A DNA stretch of 64,000 bases from CAIWHR01 sp963816925 (GTDB lineage: Bacteria > Pseudomonadota > Gammaproteobacteria > Burkholderiales > Casimicrobiaceae): the NCBI GenBank assembly GCA_963816925.1, contig CAWFMY010000001.1, positions 124,001 through 188,000 on the forward strand. The letters are read 5' to 3'. How positions within the stretch are numbered: the stretch's first letter is position 1; each line of letters starts with the position of its first letter. The notes under the pieces were generated by a model that was not told where the DNA came from, ran no database searches, and worked only from the letters and a program-made list of their open reading frames with translations. Positions 1-9,228 of this stretch are shown here, in pieces. The position numbers and the translations under genes were made by a program.

Positions 1-1026
1 TTCTTCCTGCGACGACGACGTGCGCAGCTTGATCGGCCAGTACGGCCACGTGAGCGGCTTGTTCTCGTTCTCGGGGGGCTGCGGCAGGAGCTCGAATTGG
101 GTGACCGACGCCGCGCCGTGCCGGTTCGACGTGCCGACACAGTCCGAACCGGTATCGCCGCCGCCGATCACCACCACGTGCTTGCCCGTTGCCTTGATCT
201 GGCCCACGACGGCGTCGCCGGCGACGACCTTGTTCTGCTGCGGCAGGAATTCCATCGCGAAATGGATGCCGTCGAGATCGCGCCCGGGGACCGGAAGGTC
301 GCGCGGCGCCTCTGCCCCGCCCGACATCACCACCGCATCGTATTCGGCGAGGAGGTCCTCTGCGGAAACGTCATTGCCCACTTCGACGTTCGGCCGGAAC
401 TCGACGCCCTCGATCGACATCTGCGCCATCCGGCGGTCGATCGCCGGTTTCTCCATCTTGAAATCGGGAATGCCGTAGCGCAGCAGCCCGCCGATCCGGT
501 CGGCCTTCTCGTACACGACGACGCCATGGCCCGCGCGCGCGAGCTGCTGCGCGCAGGCGAGCCCCGCCGGTCCGGAGCCGATGACCGCCACGCGCTTGCC
601 GGATTTCGCGAGCGGCGGCTGCGGCGTGACCCAGCCTTCCTCCCAGCCCTTGTCGACGATGAAATGCTCGATCGACTTGATGCCGACGGGATCGTCGTTG
701 ATGTTGAGCGTGCACGCGGCCTCGCACGGCGCGGGACACACGCGACCCGTGAACTCCGGGAAGTTGTTGGTCGAGTGCAGCACGTCGAGCGCGGCGCGCC
801 ACTGCTCGCGATAGACGAGGTCGTTCCAGTCCGGAATGACGTTGTTGACGGGGCAGCCGCTCATGCAGAACGGTATGCCGCAGTCCATGCAGCGCGCGCC
901 CTGCTGCGCTGCGTCGGCGTCGCGGAGCGCCAGCACGAACTCGCGATAGTTGCGCTTGCGCTCGGCGGGCGGCAGCGCGACTTCCTCTATCCGCTCGAGC
1001 TCCATGAAGCCCGTGACTTTTCCCAT
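1..1026 (-). CDS. gltD: Glutamate synthase small subunit (partial, 3' end outside window)
   Basis: Small subunit of NADPH-dependent glutamate synthase; it passes electrons from NADPH through FAD to the large subunit. The first 342 codons are in the window with no frame break. Two iron-sulfur cysteine groups are visible, C46/C49/C54/C58 and C97/C101/C105, followed by an FAD-binding GxGxxG at G150-G155 (VIGSGPAG) and a second dinucleotide-binding motif (VIGGGDTGSD) near residue 300. The ATG overlaps the gltB stop by one base (TGATG), so the two are translationally coupled. Family membership is certain; only the C-terminus is missing. Confidence 0.97.
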   Translation of the reverse strand, partial: MGKVTGFMELERIEEVALPPAERKRNYREFVLALRDADAAQQGARCMDCGIPFCMSGCPVNNVIPDWNDLVYREQWRAALDVLHSTNNFPEFTGRVCPAPCEAACTLNINDDPVGIKSIEHFIVDKGWEEGWVTPQPPLAKSGKRVAVIGSGPAGLACAQQLARAGHGVVVYEKADRIGGLLRYGIPDFKMEKPAIDRRMAQMSIEGVEFRPNVEVGNDVSAEDLLAEYDAVVMSGGAEAPRDLPVPGRDLDGIHFAMEFLPQQNKVVAGDAVVGQIKATGKHVVVIGGGDTGSDCVGTSNRHGAASVTQFELLPQPPENENKPLTWPYWPIKLRTSSSQEE

Positions 1027-4000
1027 CACGCGGCCTCTTTGTGCTGCGGCGTCGCCGTGCGTTTCACGCTCGCCTGCTTCGCGTGCATCTCGGTCAGCGC
1101 GCGACGGTACTCGTGCGGGAACACCTTGACGAATTTCCCGCGCGCGGCCTCCCAGTTGTCGAGGAGCGAGAGTGCGCGCGTGCTGCCGGTGTAGCGCAGG
1201 TGCCGTTCGATCAGCTCGCGCAGCAGCGACTCGTCGGAGCGCCCGGCATGCCGCAGATGGGCCTTGCCGGCCGCGGCGAGTTCCTTGTCGGCCCTCGCTT
1301 GCTCCGCTTCGGGCAACACCGGCAGGAGCGCGACCATCGACGCATTGCAGCGCGTCGCGAACGTGCCGTCCTCGTCGTACACGTACGCGATGCCGCCGCT
1401 CATGCCCGCGGCGAAGTTGCGCCCGGTGCGGCCAAGGACGGCGACGGTTCCGCCGGTCATGTACTCGCAGCCGTGATCCCCGGTGCCTTCGACGACCGCC
1501 GTACCGCCGGAGTTGCGCACGCAGAACCGCTCGCCTGCCACGCCACGGAAGTACGCTTCACCGTCGATCGCCCCGTACATCACCGTATTGCCGACGACGA
1601 TGTTGTCCTCGGGGACGGCCGGGCACGCGGGATCCGGATAGACGACGATCCGGCCGCCGGACAGTCCCTTGCCGACATAATCGTTGGTCGCGCCCTGCAG
1701 CTCGAACGTGACGCCGCGCGCGAGGAAGGCGCCGAAGCTCTGGCCGGCGATCCCTTCGAACGTGACGTGGATCGTGTCGTCGGCGAGGCCGGCGTGACCA
1801 TAACGCGTCGCGATCACGCCCGACAACATCGCGCCCACCGAGCGGTTCGCGTTGCGGATCCGGTAGGTGAGGCGCACCGGGAGCTTCTTGTCGAGCGCCG
1901 GCGCCGCCGCGGCGATCAGCGCGTGATCGAGCGCGCCGGCGAGACCGTGATCCTGGTCCTCGCAGCGGCGGCGGGCGACTTCGGGCGGCATCGGCGGCTG
2001 GTGGAAGATCCGCGCGAAGTCGAGCCCTTTCGCCTTCCAGTGCAGGATACCGCGGCGCGTGTCGAGGAGGTCGGCGCGGCCGATCAGCTCGTCGAATTTC
2101 CGGACGCCGAGCTTCGCCATCAGCTCGCGCGCTTCCTCGGCGACGAAGAAGAAATAGTTGACGACGTGCTCGGGCTTGCCCGTGAACTTTTTCCGCAGCT
2201 CCGGATCCTGCGTCGCCACGCCGACGGGACACGTGTTGAGGTGGCATTTCCGCATCATGATGCAGCCGGCGGTCACGAGCGGCGCCGTCGAGAAGCCGAA
2301 TTCGTCGGCGCCGAGCAGCGCGCCGATCACGACGTCGCGGCCGGTCTTGATCTGCCCGTCGACCTGCACGGATATGCGGCCGCGCAGGCGGTTGAGGACG
2401 AGCGTCTGCTGCGTCTCCGCGAGGCCCAGTTCCCATGGCGTCCCGGCGTGCTTGATCGACGACACCGGCGACGCGCCGGTGCCGCCATCGTGGCCGGCGA
2501 TCGTCACGTGGTCCGCCTTCGCCTTCGCGACGCCCGCGGCGACGGTGCCGACGCCGGTTTCCGAAACGAGCTTCACCGAGATCGACGCGCGCGGATTCGC
2601 GTTCTTGAGGTCGTGGATCAATTGCGCAAGATCCTCGATCGAGTAGATGTCGTGGTGCGGCGCCGGCGAGATGAGGCCCACACCCGCCACGGCGAAGCGC
2701 AGCTTCGCGATGTACTCGGACACCTTGTGGCCGGGAAGCTGCCCGCCCTCGCCCGGCTTCGCGCCCTGCGCCATCTTGATCTGGATCTGGTCCGCCGACG
2801 CGAGGTACTCGGCCGTGACGCCGAAGCGCGCGGAAGCGACCTGCTTGATCTTCGAGCGCAGCGAATCGCCTTCCTTGAGCGCGATGTCGACCACGGCCGA
2901 TTCGATGCGCGACTTCAGCGTCTCGCCGGCCTTCACGAGCGCGTAGCGGTGCGCATCCTCGCCGCCTTCGCCGGTGTTCGACTTGCCGCCGATGCGGTTC
3001 ATCGCGACCGCGAGCGTCGTGTGCGCCTCCGTCGAGATCGACCCGAGGCTCATGGCGCCCGTGGCGAAGCGCTTGACGATCTCCGCGGCGGGCTCGACTT
3101 CCTCGAGCGGCACCGGTTGCCGCGCGAACCGGAACTCGAACAGTCCGCGCAGCGTCAGCATCCGCTCGTTCTGGTCGTTGATCAGCGCCGCATATTCCTT
3201 GTAGGTCGAGAAGCTGCCGGAGCGCGCCGCGTGCTGCAGCTTGGCGATGGAATCCGGCGTCCACATGTGTTCTTCGCCGCGGACGCGATACGCGTACTCG
3301 CCGCCGGCGTCGAGCGCGTTCGCGAGCAGCGGATCGTTGCCGAAGGCCGCCGCGTGCAGCCGCGCCGCTTCCAGCGCCACCTCGGGCAGGCCGATGCCCT
3401 CGACGTTGCTCGCGGTGCCGGTGAAATACTTGTCGACGAGCTCGCGCGCGAGCCCGACCGCCTCGAAGATCTGCGCGCCGCAATAGGACTGGTAGGTGGA
3501 GATGCCCATCTTCGACATCACCTTGTAGAGTCCCTTGCTGATCGCCTTGATGTAGCGATATGCCGCATCCTGCGCCGACACGCCGGGCACCACGTCGCCG
3601 AACGATGCGAGCGTCTCGAGCGCGAGATAAGGATGGATCGCCTCGGCGCCGTAGCCCGCGAGCAGCGCGAAATGATGCACTTCGCGCGCGGAGCCCGTTT
3701 CCACGACGAGCCCCGTGCTCGTGCGCAGGCCCTTGCGCACGAGATGCTGGTGCACCGCCGCCGTCGCGAGCAGTGCCGGGATCGGCAGCAGTTCCGCCGA
3801 CACCTTGCGGTCCGAGACGATCAGGATGTTGTACCCGAGATGGATCGCATCCTCGGCTTCCGCGCACAGCGACGCGAGCGCGGCTTCCATGCCGTCTGCG
3901 CCCCACGCCGCCGGATAGCAGATGTCGAGCTCCCAGGCCCGGAACGCGCCGCCGGTGAACAGCGCGATGTGCCGTATCTTCTCCATCGCGACGTGCGTGA

Positions 4001-5747
4001 GGATCGGCTGCGGAGCCTCCAGGCGCGCCTGCGGATCGGTCTCGTCGATCCCGAGCAGGTTCGGCCGCGGCCCGATGAACGTGACGAGCGACATCACGAG
4101 CTCCTCGCGGATCGGGTCGATCGGCGGGTTCGTCACCTGCGCGAAGAGCTGCTTGAAATAGTTGTAAAGGATCTTCGGCCGCGCCGAGAGGACGGGCAAT
4201 GCCGCATCGTTGCCCATCGAACCGGTAGCCTCCTCGCCGGAGGCGGCCATCGGCGCGAGGATCACCTTGCGATCCTCCTGCGTGTAGCCGAACGCCTGCT
4301 GGCGGTCGAGGAGCGGCACCGAAGTCGGCTGCGGCGGCGCGGGATCGGGAAGGTCGTCGAGCCCGATGCGCGTGTCGTCGATCCATGCGCGGTAGGGCTT
4401 CGCCGTCGCGAGCGTGCGCTTCAGCTCGTCGTCGTCGATGATGCGGCCGAGCTCGGTGTCGACCAGCAGCATCTTGCCGGGCTGCAGGCGCCACTTCTTC
4501 ACGACCCGGCGCTCGGGGATGTCGAGGACGCCGACTTCGGACGCCATCACCACGAGGTCGTCGTCGGTGACGACGAAGCGCGCGGGCCGCAGCCCGTTGC
4601 GGTCGAGCGTGGCGCCGATCTGGCGGCCGTCGGTGAATGCCATCGCCGCCGGGCCGTCCCACGGCTCCATCAGCGCGGCGTGGTATTCGTAAAAGGCGCG
4701 GCGGTCCTCGTCCATCAGCGGATTGCCGGCCCAGGCTTCCGGGATCATCAGCATCATCGCGTGCGCGAGCGGGTAGCCGCCCATCACGAGGAGCTCGAGC
4801 GCGTTGTCGAAGGACGCCGAGTCCGACTGCCCGTCGTAGATCAGCGGCCAGATCTTGTCGAGATCCTTGCCGAGGACCGTGCTCGCAATGCCCTGCTGCC
4901 GCGCGCGGATCCAGTTGACGTTGCCGCGCAGCGTGTTGATTTCCCCGTTGTGGCAGACGAGCCGGAACGGATGCGCGAGGTCCCAGGTCGGGAACGTGTT
5001 CGTCGAGAAGCGCTGGTGGACGAGCGCCAGCGCGGACACCATGCTGGGGTCCTTGAGGTCCTTGAAGTACTCGCCGACCTGGTGCGCGAGCAGCATGCCC
5101 TTGTACACGAGCGTGCGCGACGACATCGACGGCACGTAGAACTCCTTGCCGTGGCGGAGCTTCAGCGCCTGGATCGCGTGGCCGGATTTCTTGCGGATGA
5201 TGTAGAGCTTGCGCTCGAGCGCGTCCTGGTCGATGTCGTTCGATCCGCGCGCGATGAAGACCTGCCGTATCACCGGCTCGACCTCCTTCGTGCGCAGCGA
5301 CAGCCCGCCGTTGTCGGTCGGCACGTCGCGCCAGCCGAGAAGCATCTGCCCTTCGCCGGCGATGGCCCGCTCGATCTCCTGCTCGCACGCCACGCGCGAC
5401 GCGGGCTCCTTGGGCAGGAAGACCATGCCGACGCCATAGTGACCGGCGGCCGGCAGTGTGAGGCCCTGGCCGCCGCACGCGCGGCGCAGGAACGCGTCCG
5501 GCAACTGGATCAGGATGCCCGCGCCGTCGCCTTGCAGCGGGTCCGCGCCCGTCGCGCCGCGATGGGACAGGTTCTTGAGGATCGACAGGCCCTGCGCGAC
5601 GATCGCGTGGGACTTTTCACCCTTGATATGGGCGATGAACCCGAGCCCGCATGCATCGCGCTCGTTGGCGGGATCGTACAGGCCCTGGCGGACCGGCGGC
5701 CGCTGCGAATCTTCCCTCGATCCTTCGTCCACGATTGACCTCAGCAA
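1026..5747 (-). CDS. gltB: Glutamate synthase large subunit
   Basis: Large subunit of glutamate synthase, which turns glutamine plus 2-oxoglutarate into two glutamates. It is 1573 aa, a full-length size for the family. The N-terminal class II amidotransferase domain starts at Cys33 (DACGLGF), which becomes the nucleophile after removal of a 32-residue propeptide. The FMN-binding synthase domain lies at about 850-1220 and includes GGKSNTGEGGED near 920. The 3Fe-4S cysteines are in KCHLNTCPVG near 1160. The GXGXG beta-helix domain is at about 1290-1500. Operon with gltD, intact. A long antisense frame covers the gene but is a GC-rich shadow. Confidence 0.98.
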   Translation of the reverse strand: MLRSIVDEGSREDSQRPPVRQGLYDPANERDACGLGFIAHIKGEKSHAIVAQGLSILKNLSHRGATGADPLQGDGAGILIQLPDAFLRRACGGQGLTLPAAGHYGVGMVFLPKEPASRVACEQEIERAIAGEGQMLLGWRDVPTDNGGLSLRTKEVEPVIRQVFIARGSNDIDQDALERKLYIIRKKSGHAIQALKLRHGKEFYVPSMSSRTLVYKGMLLAHQVGEYFKDLKDPSMVSALALVHQRFSTNTFPTWDLAHPFRLVCHNGEINTLRGNVNWIRARQQGIASTVLGKDLDKIWPLIYDGQSDSASFDNALELLVMGGYPLAHAMMLMIPEAWAGNPLMDEDRRAFYEYHAALMEPWDGPAAMAFTDGRQIGATLDRNGLRPARFVVTDDDLVVMASEVGVLDIPERRVVKKWRLQPGKMLLVDTELGRIIDDDELKRTLATAKPYRAWIDDTRIGLDDLPDPAPPQPTSVPLLDRQQAFGYTQEDRKVILAPMAASGEEATGSMGNDAALPVLSARPKILYNYFKQLFAQVTNPPIDPIREELVMSLVTFIGPRPNLLGIDETDPQARLEAPQPILTHVAMEKIRHIALFTGGAFRAWELDICYPAAWGADGMEAALASLCAEAEDAIHLGYNILIVSDRKVSAELLPIPALLATAAVHQHLVRKGLRTSTGLVVETGSAREVHHFALLAGYGAEAIHPYLALETLASFGDVVPGVSAQDAAYRYIKAISKGLYKVMSKMGISTYQSYCGAQIFEAVGLARELVDKYFTGTASNVEGIGLPEVALEAARLHAAAFGNDPLLANALDAGGEYAYRVRGEEHMWTPDSIAKLQHAARSGSFSTYKEYAALINDQNERMLTLRGLFEFRFARQPVPLEEVEPAAEIVKRFATGAMSLGSISTEAHTTLAVAMNRIGGKSNTGEGGEDAHRYALVKAGETLKSRIESAVVDIALKEGDSLRSKIKQVASARFGVTAEYLASADQIQIKMAQGAKPGEGGQLPGHKVSEYIAKLRFAVAGVGLISPAPHHDIYSIEDLAQLIHDLKNANPRASISVKLVSETGVGTVAAGVAKAKADHVTIAGHDGGTGASPVSSIKHAGTPWELGLAETQQTLVLNRLRGRISVQVDGQIKTGRDVVIGALLGADEFGFSTAPLVTAGCIMMRKCHLNTCPVGVATQDPELRKKFTGKPEHVVNYFFFVAEEARELMAKLGVRKFDELIGRADLLDTRRGILHWKAKGLDFARIFHQPPMPPEVARRRCEDQDHGLAGALDHALIAAAAPALDKKLPVRLTYRIRNANRSVGAMLSGVIATRYGHAGLADDTIHVTFEGIAGQSFGAFLARGVTFELQGATNDYVGKGLSGGRIVVYPDPACPAVPEDNIVVGNTVMYGAIDGEAYFRGVAGERFCVRNSGGTAVVEGTGDHGCEYMTGGTVAVLGRTGRNFAAGMSGGIAYVYDEDGTFATRCNASMVALLPVLPEAEQARADKELAAAGKAHLRHAGRSDESLLRELIERHLRYTGSTRALSLLDNWEAARGKFVKVFPHEYRRALTEMHAKQASVKRTATPQHKEAA

Positions 5748-5822
5748 TGTCCAGACGGTCGGCGGCCGACGGCAATCCGTGCGCTCGACCGGGGATGCAG
5801 GAAACGACGCCGAAACCTGTTT

Positions 5823-5851
5823 ATGTTAGTCCCGATGCTGCATTGCGGCAA
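5823..5851 (-). promoter_or_regulatory. Candidate sigma-70 promoter of gltBD
   Basis: On the minus strand TTGCCG (5851-5846) and TAACAT (5828-5823) are separated by 17 bp, about 75 bp upstream of the gltB start. The match is moderate and is a pattern reading only. The remainder of the 5748-6053 gap holds no gene or RNA that I can recognise. Confidence 0.4.
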
Positions 5852-5934
5852 GACAGAGCCGGCGTTCGCGCGCCCCCGACCGTCTGGCGCGCAACACCGA
5901 CCGCCGGACGGTCGCTGCCGGCAGGGCAAAAGAC

Positions 5935-5963
5935 TTGCGCCGTGGGCCTTCTTAGGCTTTAAT
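5935..5963 (+). promoter_or_regulatory. Candidate promoter of the Ig-like lipoprotein gene
   Basis: TTGCGC (5935-5940) and TTTAAT (5958-5963) with 17-bp spacing, about 90 bp before the ATG at 6054. The -10 matches five of six consensus bases, the -35 only three. An inverted repeat CGACCG-N5-CGGTCG sits just upstream at 5898-5914 and could be an operator. Confidence 0.3.
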
Positions 5964-6053
5964 CTGAACAAAGTGGGCTAGATGCTTGTTGCAGCGTTCA
6001 AAACAGGATCTTCGGCCGCCATCATTTAGGACAACATCATCAGGAATTCCACC

Positions 6054-7406
6054 ATGACGGATAACCGCCTGCTTGCCGCCTGGCTGCGGCCCCTCGTCGG
6101 CCTCATCGCTCTTGCGGGGGTGCTCGCGCTTTCGGCCTGCGGCGGCGGAAGCGGGGCGCCCAACAATCCGTACGCGCCCGGCCCGACGGTCCCCGGTCCG
6201 CTGGTCGTGCTGCCGCCCTCGGCGACCGTCTTCGCGGGCGTCCCGACGACATTGACGGTCACCGGCGGACTACCGCCGTACATCGCGTATTCGAGCAATG
6301 CCGCCATCCTTCCGGTGGCGCAGGCCGTGGCGGGCAGCACGGTGCTGATCCTCCCGCTCCAATCCGGGCCCGGACACCGGGGTCACGATCACCGTTCAGG
6401 ACAGCGCGGCGACCATCGCCACCGCCGCGCTCACGGTGACGCGCCGCGCCGCTGTTGCCCAACCTGATCACGATCACGGCCAATGGCGACTGCACGGTCG
6501 GCGACAGCCTCTGCTCGGGCGGCACGGGTATCGCGTCGGTGAAGGTCACCGCGCCCGGCGGCGCCGGCATCTCCGGACGGCAGGTCCGGTTCGACGTGGT
6601 CTTCGGCGCCTACGCGCTCCAGACGACCAACCCGGCGCAGCCGCTTGGCCTCGACGGTGACGCTCGTCACCGACCAGAATGGCGACGTGTCGGCCGGCAT
6701 CGCGGTCAATGTCACCGCGCCCACGCAGATCGCGACGATTCGCGCGACCGACGTCACGTCGGGCAACCAGGTCACGGGCAATTTCCTGATCCAGCAGGTG
6801 ACCGACGGCAGCCAGATCCTGTCCGTCATCCCGACGGGGACGGTCACCATCGACGGCCCGGACGCGACCACGTGCTCGACCGGCGTCGTGGTCCAGTACT
6901 ACATCTTTGGCGGCACGCCGCCGTACACGGTCAGCGAGACGTTCCCCGGAGCGGTGACGCTCTCCAGCAATCCCGGTCACGACCAATGGCGGCAGCTTCA
7001 CCGCGACGACCACCGGCGCCTGCTTCGTCAACATGCAATACGCGATCACCGATGCCACGGGGCGCACGATCCCGGGCGGCAGTTCGCCGTTGCTGACCAA
7101 TGAGGTCGGCAAGGCGGCGGCGGTGGTGACGGCAGTCGGCGATGACGGTCGCGCCCGCGACGATCGACCAATCCGGCGTGTACCGGCAAGACGTTCCAGC
7201 TCATCGTCGTCGGCGGCACGCCCCCGTACAACGTGACGGCCGCGCCGTCGACCGGCGTGATCATCGTCGCCGTCACCGGTGCTGACGTCGGCCGGACGCC
7301 TGTTCCGGTCAGCGGACTGCTGACGGGCAGCGGCGCGACGCGATCACCTTCATCGACTCGAGTTCGCCCAAGCAGACGGCGATCGACGACGATCACCTGC
7401 CCGTGA
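6054..7406 (+). CDS. Secreted Ig-like (beta-sandwich) lipoprotein, frame broken by several indels
   Basis: The start gives a lipoprotein signal peptide with lipobox LSAC followed by a glycine-rich linker (GGGSG). The rest is beta-rich with repeated modules sharing the phrase GG-T/L-PPY (TVTGGLPPYIA, FGGTPPYTVS, VGGTPPYNVT), each near the start of an Ig-like repeat of roughly 100-150 residues. To follow the conserved phrases the reading frame must move near 6355, 6450, 6650, 6975, 7140, 7178, 7333 and 7385. Seven moves fit single inserted bases and one a lost base, and the sum restores frame, ending at TGA 7404-7406 after SSSPKQTATITCP. Outer-membrane or surface location is inferred; the function is unknown. 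Indels are probably sequence errors rather than decay. Confidence 0.6.
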
Positions 7407-7470
7407 CGCTGCGGTCGCAAGTCGCGCACGAACGGCGCCTTCGCGGGCGCCGTCTCGCTTTGGGCGATCG

Positions 7471-8552
7471 TCAGGTGCGGAATCGACAGCGCGCAGGTCG
7501 ACGGCGGAGATGTCCGACGCGCACGATCGCGCGTCCCAGCGCTTCGAGCAGGACGAAACGCACGCGCGCCGCCGACGGTCTTCTTGTCGCGCGCGATCAG
7601 CTCGATCCACCGATCGTAGGCAATCGGCGGCGGTCGAACCGGCAGGCGTCGCCCGTTCGAGGAGGCGCGTGAGCCGGTCGGCGTCGTCCGCCGCGAGCCC
7701 GGTCACGCGCCGCGACAATCCGGCGGCGATCACCATCCCGGCGGCAACCGCCTCGCCATGCAGCCACTCGCCATAACCGACCGCCGCCTCGATCGCATGA
7801 CCGAAGGTGTGGCCGAAATTCAGCAGCGCGCGCTCGCCGCTTTCGCGCTCGTCGACGGCCACGATCTCCGCCTTGATGCGGCAGCTCTCGGCGATCGCGT
7901 GCGTCAGCGCGGCCGGTTCGCGCGCCGCCAGCGCGTCGATGTTCGCTTCCAGCCAGTCGAAGAATCCACGCGCGCGGATGGCGCCGTACTTGACGACTTC
8001 GGCGAGCCCGGCGGCGAGCTCGCGATCCGGAAGCGTGCCGAGGCAGTCCGTATCGATCAGCACGGCGCGCGGCTGGTAAAACGCGCCGATCATGTTCTTG
8101 CCCAGCGGATGGTTGACACCGGTCTTGCCGCCCACCGAGGAGTCGACTTGCGCGAGCAGCGTGGTCGGGATCTGCACGAACGGCATTCCGCGCTGGTAGA
8201 TCGCGGCGGCGAATCCGGCGATGTCGCCGACGACACCGCCGCCGAGCGCGATGATCGTGGTCGAGCGCTCCGCCCTCTGCTCGAGGAGGCGCGTCAATAC
8301 GTCGTGCAGCGTCGCCCAGGACTTGTGCGTCTCGCCGTCGGGCACGAGGAGCGCCTCCGCCGCAATCCCCGCGGCGGCGAGGCTCGCGCGCAATGGCGCG
8401 AGCCAGCCGGCGGCGATCACCGGATTCGTGATGATGACGGCGCGCGGCATGGCAAGGTGCGGCGCGAGCAGCGCGCCCGCGTCGCGCAGCGTGCCGGCGC
8501 CGATGTGGATCGGATAGCTCCGCGCACCGAGCGCGACGGTCAGGGTTTGCAT
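7471..8552 (-). CDS. aroB: 3-dehydroquinate synthase (two frameshifts near the 3' end)
   Basis: Second step of the shikimate pathway: DAHP to 3-dehydroquinate, NAD- and metal-dependent, cytoplasmic. Visible family marks are the nucleotide motif GGGVVGDIAGFAA, the metal-site region with PTTLLAQVDSSVGGKTGVN, and the histidine motif NFGHTFGHAIE. The frame breaks near 7627 and again near 7570; correcting one inserted base at each restores DRWIELIARDKKTVGG and then RFVLLEALGRAIVR, ending at the stop 7471-7473, for 359 aa, the normal length. Follows aroK by two bases in the pil-aroKB operon. An essential biosynthetic gene, so the shifts are most likely sequence errors. Confidence 0.93.
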
Positions 8553-8554
8553 GG

Positions 8555-9085
8555 TCAGGGCGAAGCGGCGGCGCCGCGCTCGGAACCGAGTTCGAGCGCG
8601 AAGCGGATCACGCGCTCGCGGTCGGACTCGATCACGCTGTCCGCGACCTCGCGATACAGCGGGTCACGCTGCGCATAGAGCTCTGCGAGCCGGGCGAGCG
8701 GATCGGCGGCAACGAGGAGCGGCCGATGCCGGCTCTTTCGCGTGCGCTCCCGCAGCGTGGACGGCTCGGCATGCAGGTAGAGAACGGTTCCGTTGGCCTT
8801 GAGGCGCGCCCGGTTTTCGGCGCGGATCACGACCCCGCCGCCGGTCGCGAGGACGATTCCCGTGCGCTGCACGAGGTCGGCGAGCGTCGCTTCCTCGCGA
8901 TCGCGAAATGCGGCCTCGCCTTCGATTTCGAATATCGTCGGGATCGTGACGCCGAGCCGCGCTTCGAGCTCGGTGTCCGCGTCGACGAACACGAGGCCGA
9001 GGCGTCGCGCAAGCATCCTCCCGAGCGTCGATTTTCCGGCGCCCGGAAGCCCAACCAGAAAGAGGTTGCCGCGTTGAAGTTGCAC
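8555..9085 (-). CDS. aroK: Shikimate kinase
   Basis: ATP-dependent 3-phosphorylation of shikimate. The P-loop GLPGAGKST lies near the N-terminus, with the shikimate-binding FVDADTELE and the GGGVV motif further on and the lid arginines in RTRKSRHRPLL. I place the start at GTG 9085, giving VQLQRGNLFLVG directly before the P-loop as in relatives; the open frame itself extends to 9136 with an extra 17 residues. Sits between pilQ and aroB, the standard order in beta- and gammaproteobacteria. Confidence 0.93.
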   Translation of the reverse strand: MQLQRGNLFLVGLPGAGKSTLGRMLARRLGLVFVDADTELEARLGVTIPTIFEIEGEAAFRDREEATLADLVQRTGIVLATGGGVVIRAENRARLKANGTVLYLHAEPSTLRERTRKSRHRPLLVAADPLARLAELYAQRDPLYREVADSVIESDRERVIRFALELGSERGAAASP

Positions 9086-9228
9086 CGCAGCATTGTATTG
9101 GATTCGCTGGCCGGCGAACGACGGCGCGAGCAACATTACGCAACGCCGTGAATCCGCGCCCAGACGGCAGTCGGCGGATACGCCTGCGCGCCGCTGCGGC
9201 GTACCGGATGCGACGCGATTCTATCGCG

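Noticed and set aside
1558..5478. 1306-codon frame on the same strand as gltB
   Set aside because: Out-of-frame shadow of gltB; Arg-rich and without motifs.
1041..5738. 1565-codon open frame antisense to gltB
   Set aside because: Arg/Ala/Asp-rich composition without family motifs; it mirrors gltB codon bias in GC-rich DNA. gltB has full domain evidence.
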